Below, piece after piece: positions 10,213 through 18,682 of a DNA stretch of 64,000 bases (positions within the stretch are counted from its first letter, which is position 1; each line of letters starts with the position of its first letter). The notes beneath the pieces were generated by a model, which was not told the origin of the DNA, did no database searches, and saw only the letters and a list, made by a program, of their open reading frames with translations. The DNA comes from Roseimaritima sediminicola. GTDB taxonomy: Bacteria; Planctomycetota; Planctomycetia; Pirellulales; Pirellulaceae. The translations under genes and the position numbers were made by a program. The stretch lies in contig NZ_WIAD01000013.1 in assembly GCF_009618275.1 (NCBI RefSeq), forward strand, positions 1 through 64,000. Reading direction: 5' to 3'.

Positions 10213-10806
10213 CTAGTCTTCGTATTGCTGAATTAATTCGCGCAGCCGCAGCATCACGCGGCTGCGGCCGAAATAAATATTGGCCGTTCGCACGTTTAAT
10301 CGCTCGGCGGCTTGCTGGACGGAAAGACCGTCGACGTGCGTCAACCAAAAGGCCAGCCATGTCTGCGGCTGGACGGTTTGCCGTACCTGCTGGGCCGCCC
10401 AGTCGAAAACGGCCTGCTCGTACTCGCGGTCGATGAAGGTGGCGATCTGGTCGGCCTGCTTCGCATTTTCCCAAGCGGCGTTGGCCTCGTCGCCCGTCAC
10501 GCCAAGACCTTTCGTGGTTCGCCGGGTGAGCAGATCGATCGACTCATTCCGAGCGATTCGCACCAGCCAAGCCCGGAACGGACCACGATCCTCGCGGTCC
10601 AACCAGGCCGAGATGGACTGGGCCACCTTCAGCATCACTTGCTGGACCAGGTTGTCCGCGTCGGCGGGCTGCATCCCACGCTGTTTCGCGACGCGCTGAA
10701 TGACCGGCGTGTACAGCTCGACGAACTCGTCCCACGCCTCCACGTCCGCCATGTCCTGCAGTCGCAGGATCAAGCTGACTCGGGTTTCGGTGGGGCTGGC
10801 TGGCAT
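10213..10806 (-). CDS. ECF-type RNA polymerase sigma factor
   Basis: This 197-residue protein has sigma region 2 at about residues 20-90 (DADNLVQQVMLKVAQSI, then a FRAWLVRIARNESIDLLTRR core) and a helix-turn-helix region 4 at about 145-190 (LSVQQAAERLNVRTANIYFG). The reading frame stays open about 340 bases further upstream, but that part translates repeat DNA and has no sigma features, so the ATG at 10806 is chosen. It is the first gene of a pair with the Ser/Thr kinase, a common planctomycete arrangement in which the kinase or its zinc finger is thought to control the sigma factor. No classical anti-sigma gene is adjacent. Its target promoters cannot be read from this window. Confidence 0.9.
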   Translation of the reverse strand: MPASPTETRVSLILRLQDMADVEAWDEFVELYTPVIQRVAKQRGMQPADADNLVQQVMLKVAQSISAWLDREDRGPFRAWLVRIARNESIDLLTRRTTKGLGVTGDEANAAWENAKQADQIATFIDREYEQAVFDWAAQQVRQTVQPQTWLAFWLTHVDGLSVQQAAERLNVRTANIYFGRSRVMLRLRELIQQYED

Positions 10807-11011
10807 CGCTTCGATTCTTCTACGCGGCGGCGGCTGGTTTATGAAGAAGACCCGCGAGGGCGACGGATTCTCGCGCGGAAAACGGATTTTTTCCGAAACC
10901 ACCATAATAAACGGCCCGAGGAAGGCCCGCCCCGGGCCTGAGGCGACAGCCGTTTCTTCAGTCGCGGAGCGACGACATGTGGTAGCCCCGGGTTCTCCAT
11001 CAATCGAAATC

Positions 11012-11090
11012 GTTTTCTCCCCTCTCCCCCGAATCCTGGCGAGCCTAAGCGAGTCAGGATTTGGGGGAGAGGGGCCGGGGGTGAGGGGGA
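11012..11090 (+). repeat. Palindromic repeat, family B, copy 1
   Basis: The arms CCCTCTCCCCCGAATCCTG and CAGGATTTGGGGGAGAGGGG pair around GCGAGCCTAAGCGAGT. A GGGGGTGAGGGGG tail follows. The same plan, with GAAGCCTG/CAGGCTTC arms and the same GACTCGCTTAGGCTCGC-type loop inverted, occurs at 47501-47579. Confidence 0.75.
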
Positions 11091-11181
11091 TTGCCGCGCG
11101 GGGCCTTCGTCTTTGTGTTCTGCTTAGTGAGACGGGATGCGTCAAATCTACAAGAAGCGTGCGTTACAGGCAGTTGCGCCG

Positions 11182-11267
11182 GAGGCCCCTCACCCCCGAC
11201 CCCTCTCCCCGCCGACCTGGGCAAGCACCACTTGCCCAAGCCGGCGAGGAGAGGGGAGTAAACGTTC
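11182..11267 (-). repeat. Palindromic repeat, family B, copy 2 (inverted)
   Basis: This begins with CCCCTCACCCCCGACCCCTCTCC, the reverse complement of the tail of copy 1, and ends with GAGAGGGGAGTAAACG, the same terminus as the copy at 47501-47579. The centre (GGGCAAGCACCACTTGCCC) forms its own hairpin. Copies 1 and 2 thus face each other about 90 bases apart. Confidence 0.7.
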
Positions 11268-11456
11268 GTAGGGATAGTCCTCACACCTTAAACTCGGATG
11301 ACCTGCTTACCACTCGTCAGGATCATCGTATTGCTCGGGCGGTTTCTTCCAGGTACGGTCCTGCGATAGATATTGCGTTGCCGGCCGCATTTCGCAGTTC
11401 ATACTGATACAGGTGTTCGGCCTCGAAACGGAATGCTTGCAGACTTGCAGGGCCCG

Positions 11457-14174
11457 TCAGCCGCTGGTTCGCATTCCGGCGGCGATGCCGTTGATCGACA
11501 GCCGGGTCAGATGCCGCAGCTCGATCGGAGTCTCCTCGGCCGCGTAGGCTTGACCGCGCCGGAGCAATTCCACTTGGATCAGGTTCAGTGGATCGATGAA
11601 GCGGTTTCGCACGCGAATCGATTCCTTCAACCAGGGCGTCCCGTCGAGCAGTTCCGCTTGGCCTGTCAGCGCCAGGACGACTTGGCATGATTCGCGATAT
11701 TGCGATGCGATCAGGGAGCGGAAGGGTTGAGAGGATTCCTGGTCGGCGGCCAAGCTGGCGTACTCATTGGCAATCTCCAGATCCGACTTGGCCAGGGCGA
11801 GTTCGGCGTTGTCGATCAGGGCTCGGAAGAACGGCCACCTGTCGTACATCGTGCGAAGTTCGGCCAGTTGTTGTTCGTCCTGGACCGCTGTCCCAAGCGC
11901 GGTCCCGAGCCCGTACCAGGCGGGAATCAGGCATCGCGACTGGGTCCAGGAAAACACCCAGGGGATCGCCCGCAGGTCGCTCAGCCCACCGCCGGACTTG
12001 CGGCGCGAGGGGCGCGAGCCGATCGGCAGCTGTTCGATTTCCGCGATCGGCGTCACGCTGCGAAAGAACTGGACGAAGCCGGGCTGCTCGAGCAACTCGC
12101 GATACTTTGCTAAGGAAACCTTCGCCACCTCATCCATTTTGGCATACCATCGCTGGGAGTCCGCATTGATCGTCGAACCGGCGGCCAGCAGCGAAGACCA
12201 AATCAATTGTTCCAGATGCCGATGAGCGATCGCCGGATCATCGTATCGATCGGCCAACACCTCGCCCTGTTCGGTCAACCGCAGGCTGCCGTGAAAGGTG
12301 CCGCGGGGCAGGGAAAGGATGCCGCGAGCGGCCGGTCCACCGCCTCGCCCCAGCGAGCCGCCGCGGCCATGAAAGAACGTCAGCTCGATGCCGTGTTGAC
12401 CGGCGGTGTCGACCAAGGCCTGCTGGGCCTGATGCAGCGCCCAACAGGCGGAAAGGTAGCCGCCATCTTTGGTGCTGTCGGAATAGCCCAGCATGATCAT
12501 CTGCTGGTCGCCCTGGCGGCGCAACAGGTCTCGATACGCCGGGATCGCACACATGCCGGCCAGAATGGACGGTCCGGCTGTCAAGTCGTCGATCGTTTCC
12601 AGCAGCGGCACGACCGGAATACAACCATCGTCGTTCGACCCCTCCGGCTTGACCAGTTCCCATAGCCACAACACGGTCAACACGTCGCTCGGTGCACTGG
12701 TCATGCTGATCACGTGGGCGCCGATCGCGGCGGTCGTGTATTCGGCGGCCACCCGGTGCAGCGTGCGAAACAGTGCCAGTGTCTCACAAACCATCGACGA
12801 AAAGTCGCCTTCGTCGGTCGGCAAGCGTCGCCCCAGCGTTTCGCTCAGGACCTCGATGCGGTCGGTTTCCGAGAGCGATTCCGGATCGGAGTGCCAGTCA
12901 CAGGTCCGCAGCAATTCATTCACAACGTCTTTGTAAATGTTGGCGCTTTGCCGAACATCCAGACGTGCCAAGTGCAATCCGAACGATTTGATTTGCGTTT
13001 GCCAGCGCTCCAGCTCGCGAGTCACATACTTGCCACCGGACAGCGACTGAATCGATTCCGTCAGGATGGCAACATCCTCGGCAAGTTGGCCGGCGGACCC
13101 GTACGCTGCGCCTGCGGTTGCCGATTCGCTGGGAAGCTGTGTCTGCTCCAGTTTCCAGTGGATGATCGACAACCAACGGCGGAACCATTCGCTTGGCGGG
13201 AGCGAAGCGAGCCTTTCCTCCAGATGGGGCCAGCGAGCAATGGCTTCGTCGATCGCCGTCGTCAATCGCTGGTCGATCGAGACCTGCCGCGTCGAAATAC
13301 TCAGCGAATCGAACAACCGCTCGCATGCCTGGAGATGAAACGTGATGGCTTCACGCCGCAGCCACGCGAACGTCTCCTCGGTCACTTCGGCGGTCACGCC
13401 GGGGTGACCATCACGGTCGCCACCGATCCATGATCCGAAGGTGATGCTGGGACCGTTCAGGCGAACCTCGTCGCCAAAGCTCTCCTGCAGGGCCCGCCTC
13501 AACTCTTCGTTGACCTTGGGCACTTCGTTCCACAGCACGGGCTTGATCGACAGACCGCGGGCGACTTCCTGCATGACCGAAGGACGCCAAGGGCGAATGA
13601 AATCGGTTTGCCAGAGTTTGGCGATCTCGGTGCGGATCAGATGTTCGGTGCGATCGCGGTCCTCGGGAAGCTGGTCGGAGTCGTATTCTTCCAGCAACTG
13701 CCGAATCACTCGCAACTTGCTTCGCACCGAGCGGCGTTTGGCTTCGGTCGGATGGGCGGTGAAGACCAGGTCGACGTGCAGCGCGTCGAGGATCGATTGC
13801 ACCTCCGCGGGCGATGTCTCACGGGCTTTCAACTCGGCAACCGCAGCCCGAATCGACTCGGCACGCGGATTCGGATAGGCCTGCTTGGCACGTTCACCCA
13901 GAACCCGCACCCGCCGGCGATCTTCCACCAGGTTGAACAGATCCAGAAGAATGGTGAACGCCCGGATCACAACTCGGATTTGCTCGTCGTCCAAGCTCGC
14001 GATCAAGGCTTTGATCTGCTCGTCGGCGCTCTCCACCCCGATGCGCCGGTCCCAGGCAGCACGACGAAGCTGTTCGACGATCTCGTACGTCGGTTCCCCG
14101 GCGAATTCCCGAATCGTATCTCCCAGTTCCGCGCCCAGAAAACCAAGCTCTTGGCGTACTTCCGCGTCTTTCAT
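11457..14174 (-). CDS. ppc: Phosphoenolpyruvate carboxylase
   Basis: The enzyme adds bicarbonate to phosphoenolpyruvate to make oxaloacetate, refilling the citric acid cycle in the cytoplasm. The 905-residue length is typical. Signature sites are all present: VFTAHPTEAKRRSV with the catalytic histidine H141, GSWIGGDRDGHPGVT, the YSDSTKDGG loop, FHGRGGSLGRGGGP, and a C-terminus ending NGIAAGMRTSG, which closes the active site in this family. There is no signal peptide. It stands alone, divergent from a secreted hydrolase across a 296-base gap that should contain both promoters, although none is clear by eye. Confidence 0.97.
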   Translation of the reverse strand: MKDAEVRQELGFLGAELGDTIREFAGEPTYEIVEQLRRAAWDRRIGVESADEQIKALIASLDDEQIRVVIRAFTILLDLFNLVEDRRRVRVLGERAKQAYPNPRAESIRAAVAELKARETSPAEVQSILDALHVDLVFTAHPTEAKRRSVRSKLRVIRQLLEEYDSDQLPEDRDRTEHLIRTEIAKLWQTDFIRPWRPSVMQEVARGLSIKPVLWNEVPKVNEELRRALQESFGDEVRLNGPSITFGSWIGGDRDGHPGVTAEVTEETFAWLRREAITFHLQACERLFDSLSISTRQVSIDQRLTTAIDEAIARWPHLEERLASLPPSEWFRRWLSIIHWKLEQTQLPSESATAGAAYGSAGQLAEDVAILTESIQSLSGGKYVTRELERWQTQIKSFGLHLARLDVRQSANIYKDVVNELLRTCDWHSDPESLSETDRIEVLSETLGRRLPTDEGDFSSMVCETLALFRTLHRVAAEYTTAAIGAHVISMTSAPSDVLTVLWLWELVKPEGSNDDGCIPVVPLLETIDDLTAGPSILAGMCAIPAYRDLLRRQGDQQMIMLGYSDSTKDGGYLSACWALHQAQQALVDTAGQHGIELTFFHGRGGSLGRGGGPAARGILSLPRGTFHGSLRLTEQGEVLADRYDDPAIAHRHLEQLIWSSLLAAGSTINADSQRWYAKMDEVAKVSLAKYRELLEQPGFVQFFRSVTPIAEIEQLPIGSRPSRRKSGGGLSDLRAIPWVFSWTQSRCLIPAWYGLGTALGTAVQDEQQLAELRTMYDRWPFFRALIDNAELALAKSDLEIANEYASLAADQESSQPFRSLIASQYRESCQVVLALTGQAELLDGTPWLKESIRVRNRFIDPLNLIQVELLRRGQAYAAEETPIELRHLTRLSINGIAAGMRTSG

Positions 14175-14470
14175 ATCCGTTCCAAAACCGTGCCTGCGAC
14201 TTCACTGACTGTCCTCGACGTAGGGATATTGTTCAAGTTTTTCGCATCTGCGACAGGCGTCGGGAGGAAAGCGAAGGGACCTTTTTCGAAAGCCGACCCG
14301 CGTCCCTTCTTCTCGGGCGTCGAGCCGGGGGACGCTCGGCGGGTGTTCTTTGTGGTTCGATAGAGGGGGCTGGGTGTTGAGCGAATGAATCAACTTCCAA
14401 CGGTCGCTACGGTACAATCGAGCCGTCATTTCAGACGGACTCTGCTTCGACGTGATATGAGGTTCCCGCT

Positions 14471-15886
14471 GTGTTTAGAAGACTTCCGTGCTTTCTGTTT
14501 GCCGCGTTGACGTTGGCCATCGCGGTTCCCAATGTACATGCCGAGACGCAGCGGCGGGGCGGTTGGGAAACGTCTGCTCCTCGCGAAGAGATTCGTCCAA
14601 CTTTTGATTTGCTGGAAACGGGCGGCCACGACGGAAAGGCGGTGTTGTCGATTACGGCCGAGAATCCCGGCACCGGCGAACGGCTCGCGGGGCTGGTGGG
14701 ACACTGGCAAAAGAAGGTTGCGGTTCAGGGGGGCCAGCATTATCGGTTCTCGGTTTGGCGTCAGACGCACGGAATCGACTTGATTCGCCGCGCGGCGATG
14801 GCGCGAGTCGTGTGGCTCGACAAAGACGGCCGGCGACCGCAGCGTGACGAGGTTTCTTCCTCTCGATTGCCAGCGAAGAAGCCACGGTCCGAACCGGAGT
14901 TTCCCGTCGACGCCGAAACCCAGGGCGATTGGACGCGGCTCGCCGGTCTCTACCGTGCTCCGTCCACCGCCACGCACGCCGTATTGGAACTGCACTTTCG
15001 CTGGGGACCGCCCGGTTCGAGTGTTTGGTGGAGCGATCCGAAGTTAACCGAGTCCGAGCCGGCGGAACCACGGATCGTGCGTTTGGCGACCGTTCACTAC
15101 CGGCCGCAAACCGGCACGACCAACCGCGACAAGTGTGAGCTGTTTGCCCCATTGATCGCCGATGCCGCCCGGCAGAGAGCGGATCTGGTGGTGTTGCCCG
15201 AAACGCTGACCTACTACGGAAAAGGCGGCACGTACGCGGACTCCGCCGAAACGATTCCCGGTCCGTCGACGGAGTACTTTGGAAAACTGGCCAAGCAACA
15301 CGACCTGTACATCGTGGCCGGTTTGCTGGAACGCGACGGCCACCTGGTCTACAACACCGCGGCACTGATCGGTCCCCAGGGCGAACTGGTTGGCAAGTAC
15401 CGCAAGGTGACGCTGCCACGCGGTGAGATCGAAGGCGGGATCATGCCCGGCCAAGACTACCCGGTCTTCGATACGCGGTTCGGAAAGGTCGGCATTATGA
15501 TTTGCTACGACGGCTTCTTTCCCGAGGTCGCCCGCGAGTTGAGCAACCGTGGCGCGGAGGTGATCGCCTGGCCGGTGTGGGGCTGCAACCCGATGCTCGG
15601 AGCGGCACGGGCTTGCGAGAACCACACCTACGTGATCAGCAGCACCTACACCGACGTTTCGTCCGCTTGGATGATCTCGGCCATCTACGGTCATCACGGC
15701 AAACCGCTGGCCAGCGCAACCGAGTGGGGCTCGGTCGCGGTCGCGGAAGTTGATTTGAACAAGCCGATGCACTGGGCCAGCCTGGGCGATTTCAAAGCCC
15801 AGGTTCCGCGTCATCGTCCGGTCACCACCCCGGACGACGGCACGCCGGTCAAAGCGGAAAGCCCGGACCGGGGCGGACCACAGTGA
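14471..15886 (+). CDS. Secreted carbon-nitrogen hydrolase with N-terminal beta-rich domain
   Basis: The 471-residue protein has a signal peptide ending near VHA (residue 24) and starts at GTG; an AGG nine bases upstream supports this start, and no in-frame ATG serves. Residues about 35-190 form a carbohydrate-binding-like beta-sandwich. The nitrilase-fold domain (about 200-445) has the full catalytic triad: E244 in [12 protein letters not shown]312 in [11 protein letters not shown], and C345 in [10 protein letters not shown]. Such enzymes split amide or nitrile C-N bonds; the substrate cannot be read from sequence. Export with a fused beta-sandwich suggests it acts on extracellular amides, perhaps on amino sugars or peptides. 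It converges with the PVC dehydrogenase that follows. Confidence 0.88.
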   Translation: MFRRLPCFLFAALTLAIAVPNVHAETQRRGGWETSAPREEIRPTFDLLETGGHDGKAVLSITAENPGTGERLAGLVGHWQKKVAVQGGQHYRFSVWRQTHGIDLIRRAAMARVVWLDKDGRRPQRDEVSSSRLPAKKPRSEPEFPVDAETQGDWTRLAGLYRAPSTATHAVLELHFRWGPPGSSVWWSDPKLTESEPAEPRIVRLATVHYRPQTGTTNRDKCELFAPLIADAARQRADLVVLPETLTYYGKGGTYADSAETIPGPSTEYFGKLAKQHDLYIVAGLLERDGHLVYNTAALIGPQGELVGKYRKVTLPRGEIEGGIMPGQDYPVFDTRFGKVGIMICYDGFFPEVARELSNRGAEVIAWPVWGCNPMLGAARACENHTYVISSTYTDVSSAWMISAIYGHHGKPLASATEWGSVAVAEVDLNKPMHWASLGDFKAQVPRHRPVTTPDDGTPVKAESPDRGGPQ

Positions 15887-15910
15887 TCAAAGCGGCGACG
15901 TATGGACCCC

Positions 15911-15950
15911 GCGGCTTAACTGCTGGCCGCAGTTGCTGTTGTTAATTTTT
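15911..15950. terminator. Candidate bidirectional terminator between converging genes
   Basis: A short hairpin (AACTGC/GCAGTT at 15918-15923 and 15929-15934, with an alternative GCGGC/GCCGC pairing at 15911-15915 and 15926-15930) is followed by GTTGTTAATTTTT. It sits exactly between the two converging stop codons. The stem is short, so confidence is modest. Confidence 0.35.
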
Positions 15951-18498
15951 AATCTTTCGGGTTGCCGCCGGATTGCAGGTACGCCAGCAGATCCAGGATC
16001 TCGTCGCGCGTCAGCACGTCCAGCAAACCGGTCGGCATGGGCGACAGACCGGCCGGCAAAGTCTGCTCGATTTCCGCTCGCTTGAGCGCCACCGTTTCGG
16101 CGCGTAGCGAGTTGGTTTGAACCGTGATCACCGCGGCCGATACGCCGATTGGCCGACCGGTGATGACCTGGCCGCTGTCCATGACGTAGCTGCTGAGACG
16201 ATACTTTTCGTCGATCTCTTTGGACGGCTGCAGAATCGATTCCAGCAGGGCTCGTCCGTCGAAGCGGTGTCCTACATGCGTCAGATCCGGTCCTGTAGAG
16301 CTGCCCTGTTCGTTGACGCGGTGACACTTCAGGCACTGGGCCTTGGCCAGGGCCGCGCGGCCCTGTTCCCATGACCGCCCGTGCCGCGTTTGCGGCAGCG
16401 CGGTTTCCAGTTCTTCCCATGTCCACGCTTTGACGAACGAGGCGGCAGGGGAATCGTGGACGTCGGATTCCTCGGGGGCGATTGCCAATTCTTCCAGTCG
16501 CGATTTCAGGTGTTCCTGTTCCGTCTCGGTCAACGTGGCAATCGCATCTTCGCGAATGGCCTTCAGCGAATCGCCCAGCAGCTTGCCGCCCTGATAGCGA
16601 CGAGCGGCGAGCAGGGAATCAAAGAAGGCCTCACGCGTTTCGATCGTCCAGCCATCGGCGACGCGTGCCAGTCGCTGGGCAAAGAAGATGGCATCTTCCT
16701 GGCTGATCGCCGTCCGCAGCAATTCGACCGTGCGGGGGACCACGTCGGGGGCCCGCAAGTAGATCAGCAAACTGCCCAGTTCGCGGTTCACAAAGTTGCT
16801 CGCGTGCGGGTACATCGGATCCAGCCTTGCCAGCACTCGGCACCGGTCCGCTTCTGCAGGGCATCCCTGGCGAATGAAGCTCAACTGTAATACGCGAAGC
16901 GCACCCAGCCATTGTTCTCGGTCGAGCGTCGCCAGCGGCAATCGAGTCAGCGCTGCCAATAACTCGGACTGATCCTGCGGCCGTCCCAAGCGAGCCAAGG
17001 CCAGCAGGACGGCGATCGAGGCGGTCGGCCGCGTTTCGCTCAGGGCACGCTCGCGCCACAGTTCCGGGTCCTGACGCTCGATGGCCAACCGAGCAGCAAA
17101 TCGCAGCCAGCGATCTTCGCTGTTCAGGTGAGGCCATGCGGCATCGATCGCTTGGGCGTCGCGGCGAGTATGCCACTGTTCCAGTTGGTGCCGCAGTTGA
17201 CGCGACGCCGCGGCTTGCTGGGCCAGCGCGGTTTGCTCTGCGGTGGGCACCGAGGCGGCAACATCGGGCCCCTCGTAGGTCACCCGATACAGGCCCGATT
17301 GCGAACCACGGCCGCCGGTGATGAAGTACAGGGCGCCATCGGGACCGAACGTCAGGTCGCAGACGTTCAAGGCGCCGCCCTCCAGGAACACCTGGTACTG
17401 TGCGTCGTAGCTAGCGCCGCGAGGTGTCAACTGGACCTGAAAGATGCGGCCGTGTTGCCAGTCGCCCATGAACAACGCCTTGCGGTAGGCCGGAGGAAAG
17501 TGAGACCGAGTGCCGAACTCCAGGCCGGTGGGTGACCCGAGTCCGGTATCCAGTGTGGTGGGCAGGGAATCGGCGAAGTACTCCGGCCATTTGCCCGTGC
17601 CCCAGCGCCAACCGTATTCGCCACCGGAAACCACATGATTCAATCGCGTGGGGCGGTACCAGGGCAGGCCGACATCCCACTCCATGTCCGCGTCGTAGGT
17701 GAACAGCTCGCCGTCGGCGTTGAAAGCCACGTCGAACTGGTTGCGGAAACCACCGGCGAGGATCTCCCAGTTCTTGCCGTCGGGATCCGTCTTCGCCACA
17801 TATCCCACACGGATCTCAGGCACGGCGTCTCGCGGTTCGGGCAACAGATGATCGTCCTGCGGATCCCGATAGGGCGAATCGACCGCGAAACCTTCGGGGA
17901 ACGCCACGTCGTTGCCGATGACCACGTACAGCATGTTGTCGGGACCCAAAACAATCTGATTGGGACCGTGTCCATAGCGACTCTGGTAATCGAACTTCTT
18001 GAGTTCTTCCACGGCATCGAACTGGTCATCACCGGTCGTGTCGCGCAACCGGTAAAAGCCGCTGGTGTTGGTGGCGCACACATACAGGCTGTCGTGCGCC
18101 CACAGGACGCCTCGACAATGCTTCAGTGTGTTCTCGATCACCTCCAAGCGATCTACCTGGCTGCGATCCTCGCTCAGCGACAACCTGGCCAAACCTCGTT
18201 TGTCGCGCCCCAGGATGATTCGGCCTCGATCATCGAAGGTCATGCTGATCCACGACCCTTCGCCGCTTTGTGCTGAACGCAGCAATTCAGCGCGAAAACC
18301 GGCGGGCAAAGCAATCGAATCCACCGGGGTCGCTTGGCCACCGCCCGGCAGATCGTCCTCGCTGTAAGCGGGCGAGACGATGCAGAACAACAGCAGCAGA
18401 GCCCCACACCAAACGTTCCGGAATTGAAGATCGCGGGCACAAGTCAGACGTCGTGTATTCACAATAAGGTTTCCGTGCACCGTCGAAATACTGAGCAT
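15949..18498 (-). CDS. PVC-type heme-binding membrane-bound dehydrogenase-like protein, second copy
   Basis: This 849-residue protein has the same plan as the gene at 5343-7994. A hydrophobic signal segment lies at about residues 30-46, after an unusually long charged N-terminus, so the real start may be internal. A beta-propeller follows (about 55-410) with the shared phrase DGELFTYDADMEWD, then a HEAT-like helical region (about 430-690), then a heme-binding domain with CLKCH at 722-726. The C-terminus (SPMPTGLLDVLTRDEILDLL) matches the Pirellula/Verrucomicrobium type. It probably oxidises a sugar-like substrate outside the cytoplasm, by family analogy. It diverges from the beta-helix gene, with a 184-base shared upstream region. 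Confidence 0.85.
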   Translation of the reverse strand: MLSISTVHGNLIVNTRRLTCARDLQFRNVWCGALLLLFCIVSPAYSEDDLPGGGQATPVDSIALPAGFRAELLRSAQSGEGSWISMTFDDRGRIILGRDKRGLARLSLSEDRSQVDRLEVIENTLKHCRGVLWAHDSLYVCATNTSGFYRLRDTTGDDQFDAVEELKKFDYQSRYGHGPNQIVLGPDNMLYVVIGNDVAFPEGFAVDSPYRDPQDDHLLPEPRDAVPEIRVGYVAKTDPDGKNWEILAGGFRNQFDVAFNADGELFTYDADMEWDVGLPWYRPTRLNHVVSGGEYGWRWGTGKWPEYFADSLPTTLDTGLGSPTGLEFGTRSHFPPAYRKALFMGDWQHGRIFQVQLTPRGASYDAQYQVFLEGGALNVCDLTFGPDGALYFITGGRGSQSGLYRVTYEGPDVAASVPTAEQTALAQQAAASRQLRHQLEQWHTRRDAQAIDAAWPHLNSEDRWLRFAARLAIERQDPELWRERALSETRPTASIAVLLALARLGRPQDQSELLAALTRLPLATLDREQWLGALRVLQLSFIRQGCPAEADRCRVLARLDPMYPHASNFVNRELGSLLIYLRAPDVVPRTVELLRTAISQEDAIFFAQRLARVADGWTIETREAFFDSLLAARRYQGGKLLGDSLKAIREDAIATLTETEQEHLKSRLEELAIAPEESDVHDSPAASFVKAWTWEELETALPQTRHGRSWEQGRAALAKAQCLKCHRVNEQGSSTGPDLTHVGHRFDGRALLESILQPSKEIDEKYRLSSYVMDSGQVITGRPIGVSAAVITVQTNSLRAETVALKRAEIEQTLPAGLSPMPTGLLDVLTRDEILDLLAYLQSGGNPKD

Positions 18499-18642
18499 GT
18501 CAAGCTGGCTATAATGGGACGCTCCTGCCTCGTGGCCAGCTTACGTCGGACGCATCGGAAGTGCAATTATTGGCCGGTAAGCGGTCGGCCGTCGGCTGAG
18601 CTGCGGACCGGCGCTGTCGTTCGATGCGACGCGATCTGTGTC

Positions 18643-18662
18643 TCCCTCCCTCCCTCCCTCCC
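18643..18662 (+). repeat. TCCC tetranucleotide tract (five units) before a start codon
   Basis: Five perfect TCCC units are followed by a partial sixth (TCCG). The tract ends about 20 bases before the ATG of the beta-helix gene. Read from an in-frame GTG at 18638, it would encode a Ser/Leu/Pro-rich leader, so gain or loss of one unit would shift that longer frame. No Shine-Dalgarno sequence is evident between the tract and the ATG. Confidence 0.8.
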
Positions 18663-18682
18663 TCCGCATCCTTGAAATCATC

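Larger units (their letters stand above)
10807..11456. other. Gene-free interval with two opposed palindromic elements
   Basis: This 650-base stretch lies between the ppc 3' end and the sigma factor start. It has no credible gene. It contains a family C-like motif at about 10938-10995 and two family B elements at about 11012-11090 and 11182-11267 in opposite orientation. The sigma factor promoter must lie within or next to these elements. About 170 bases after the second element, up to the ppc stop, show nothing distinctive. Confidence 0.7.

Noticed and set aside
10807-11145. Long N-terminal extension of the ECF sigma factor
   Set aside because: It translates family B repeat DNA and has no sigma-factor similarity.
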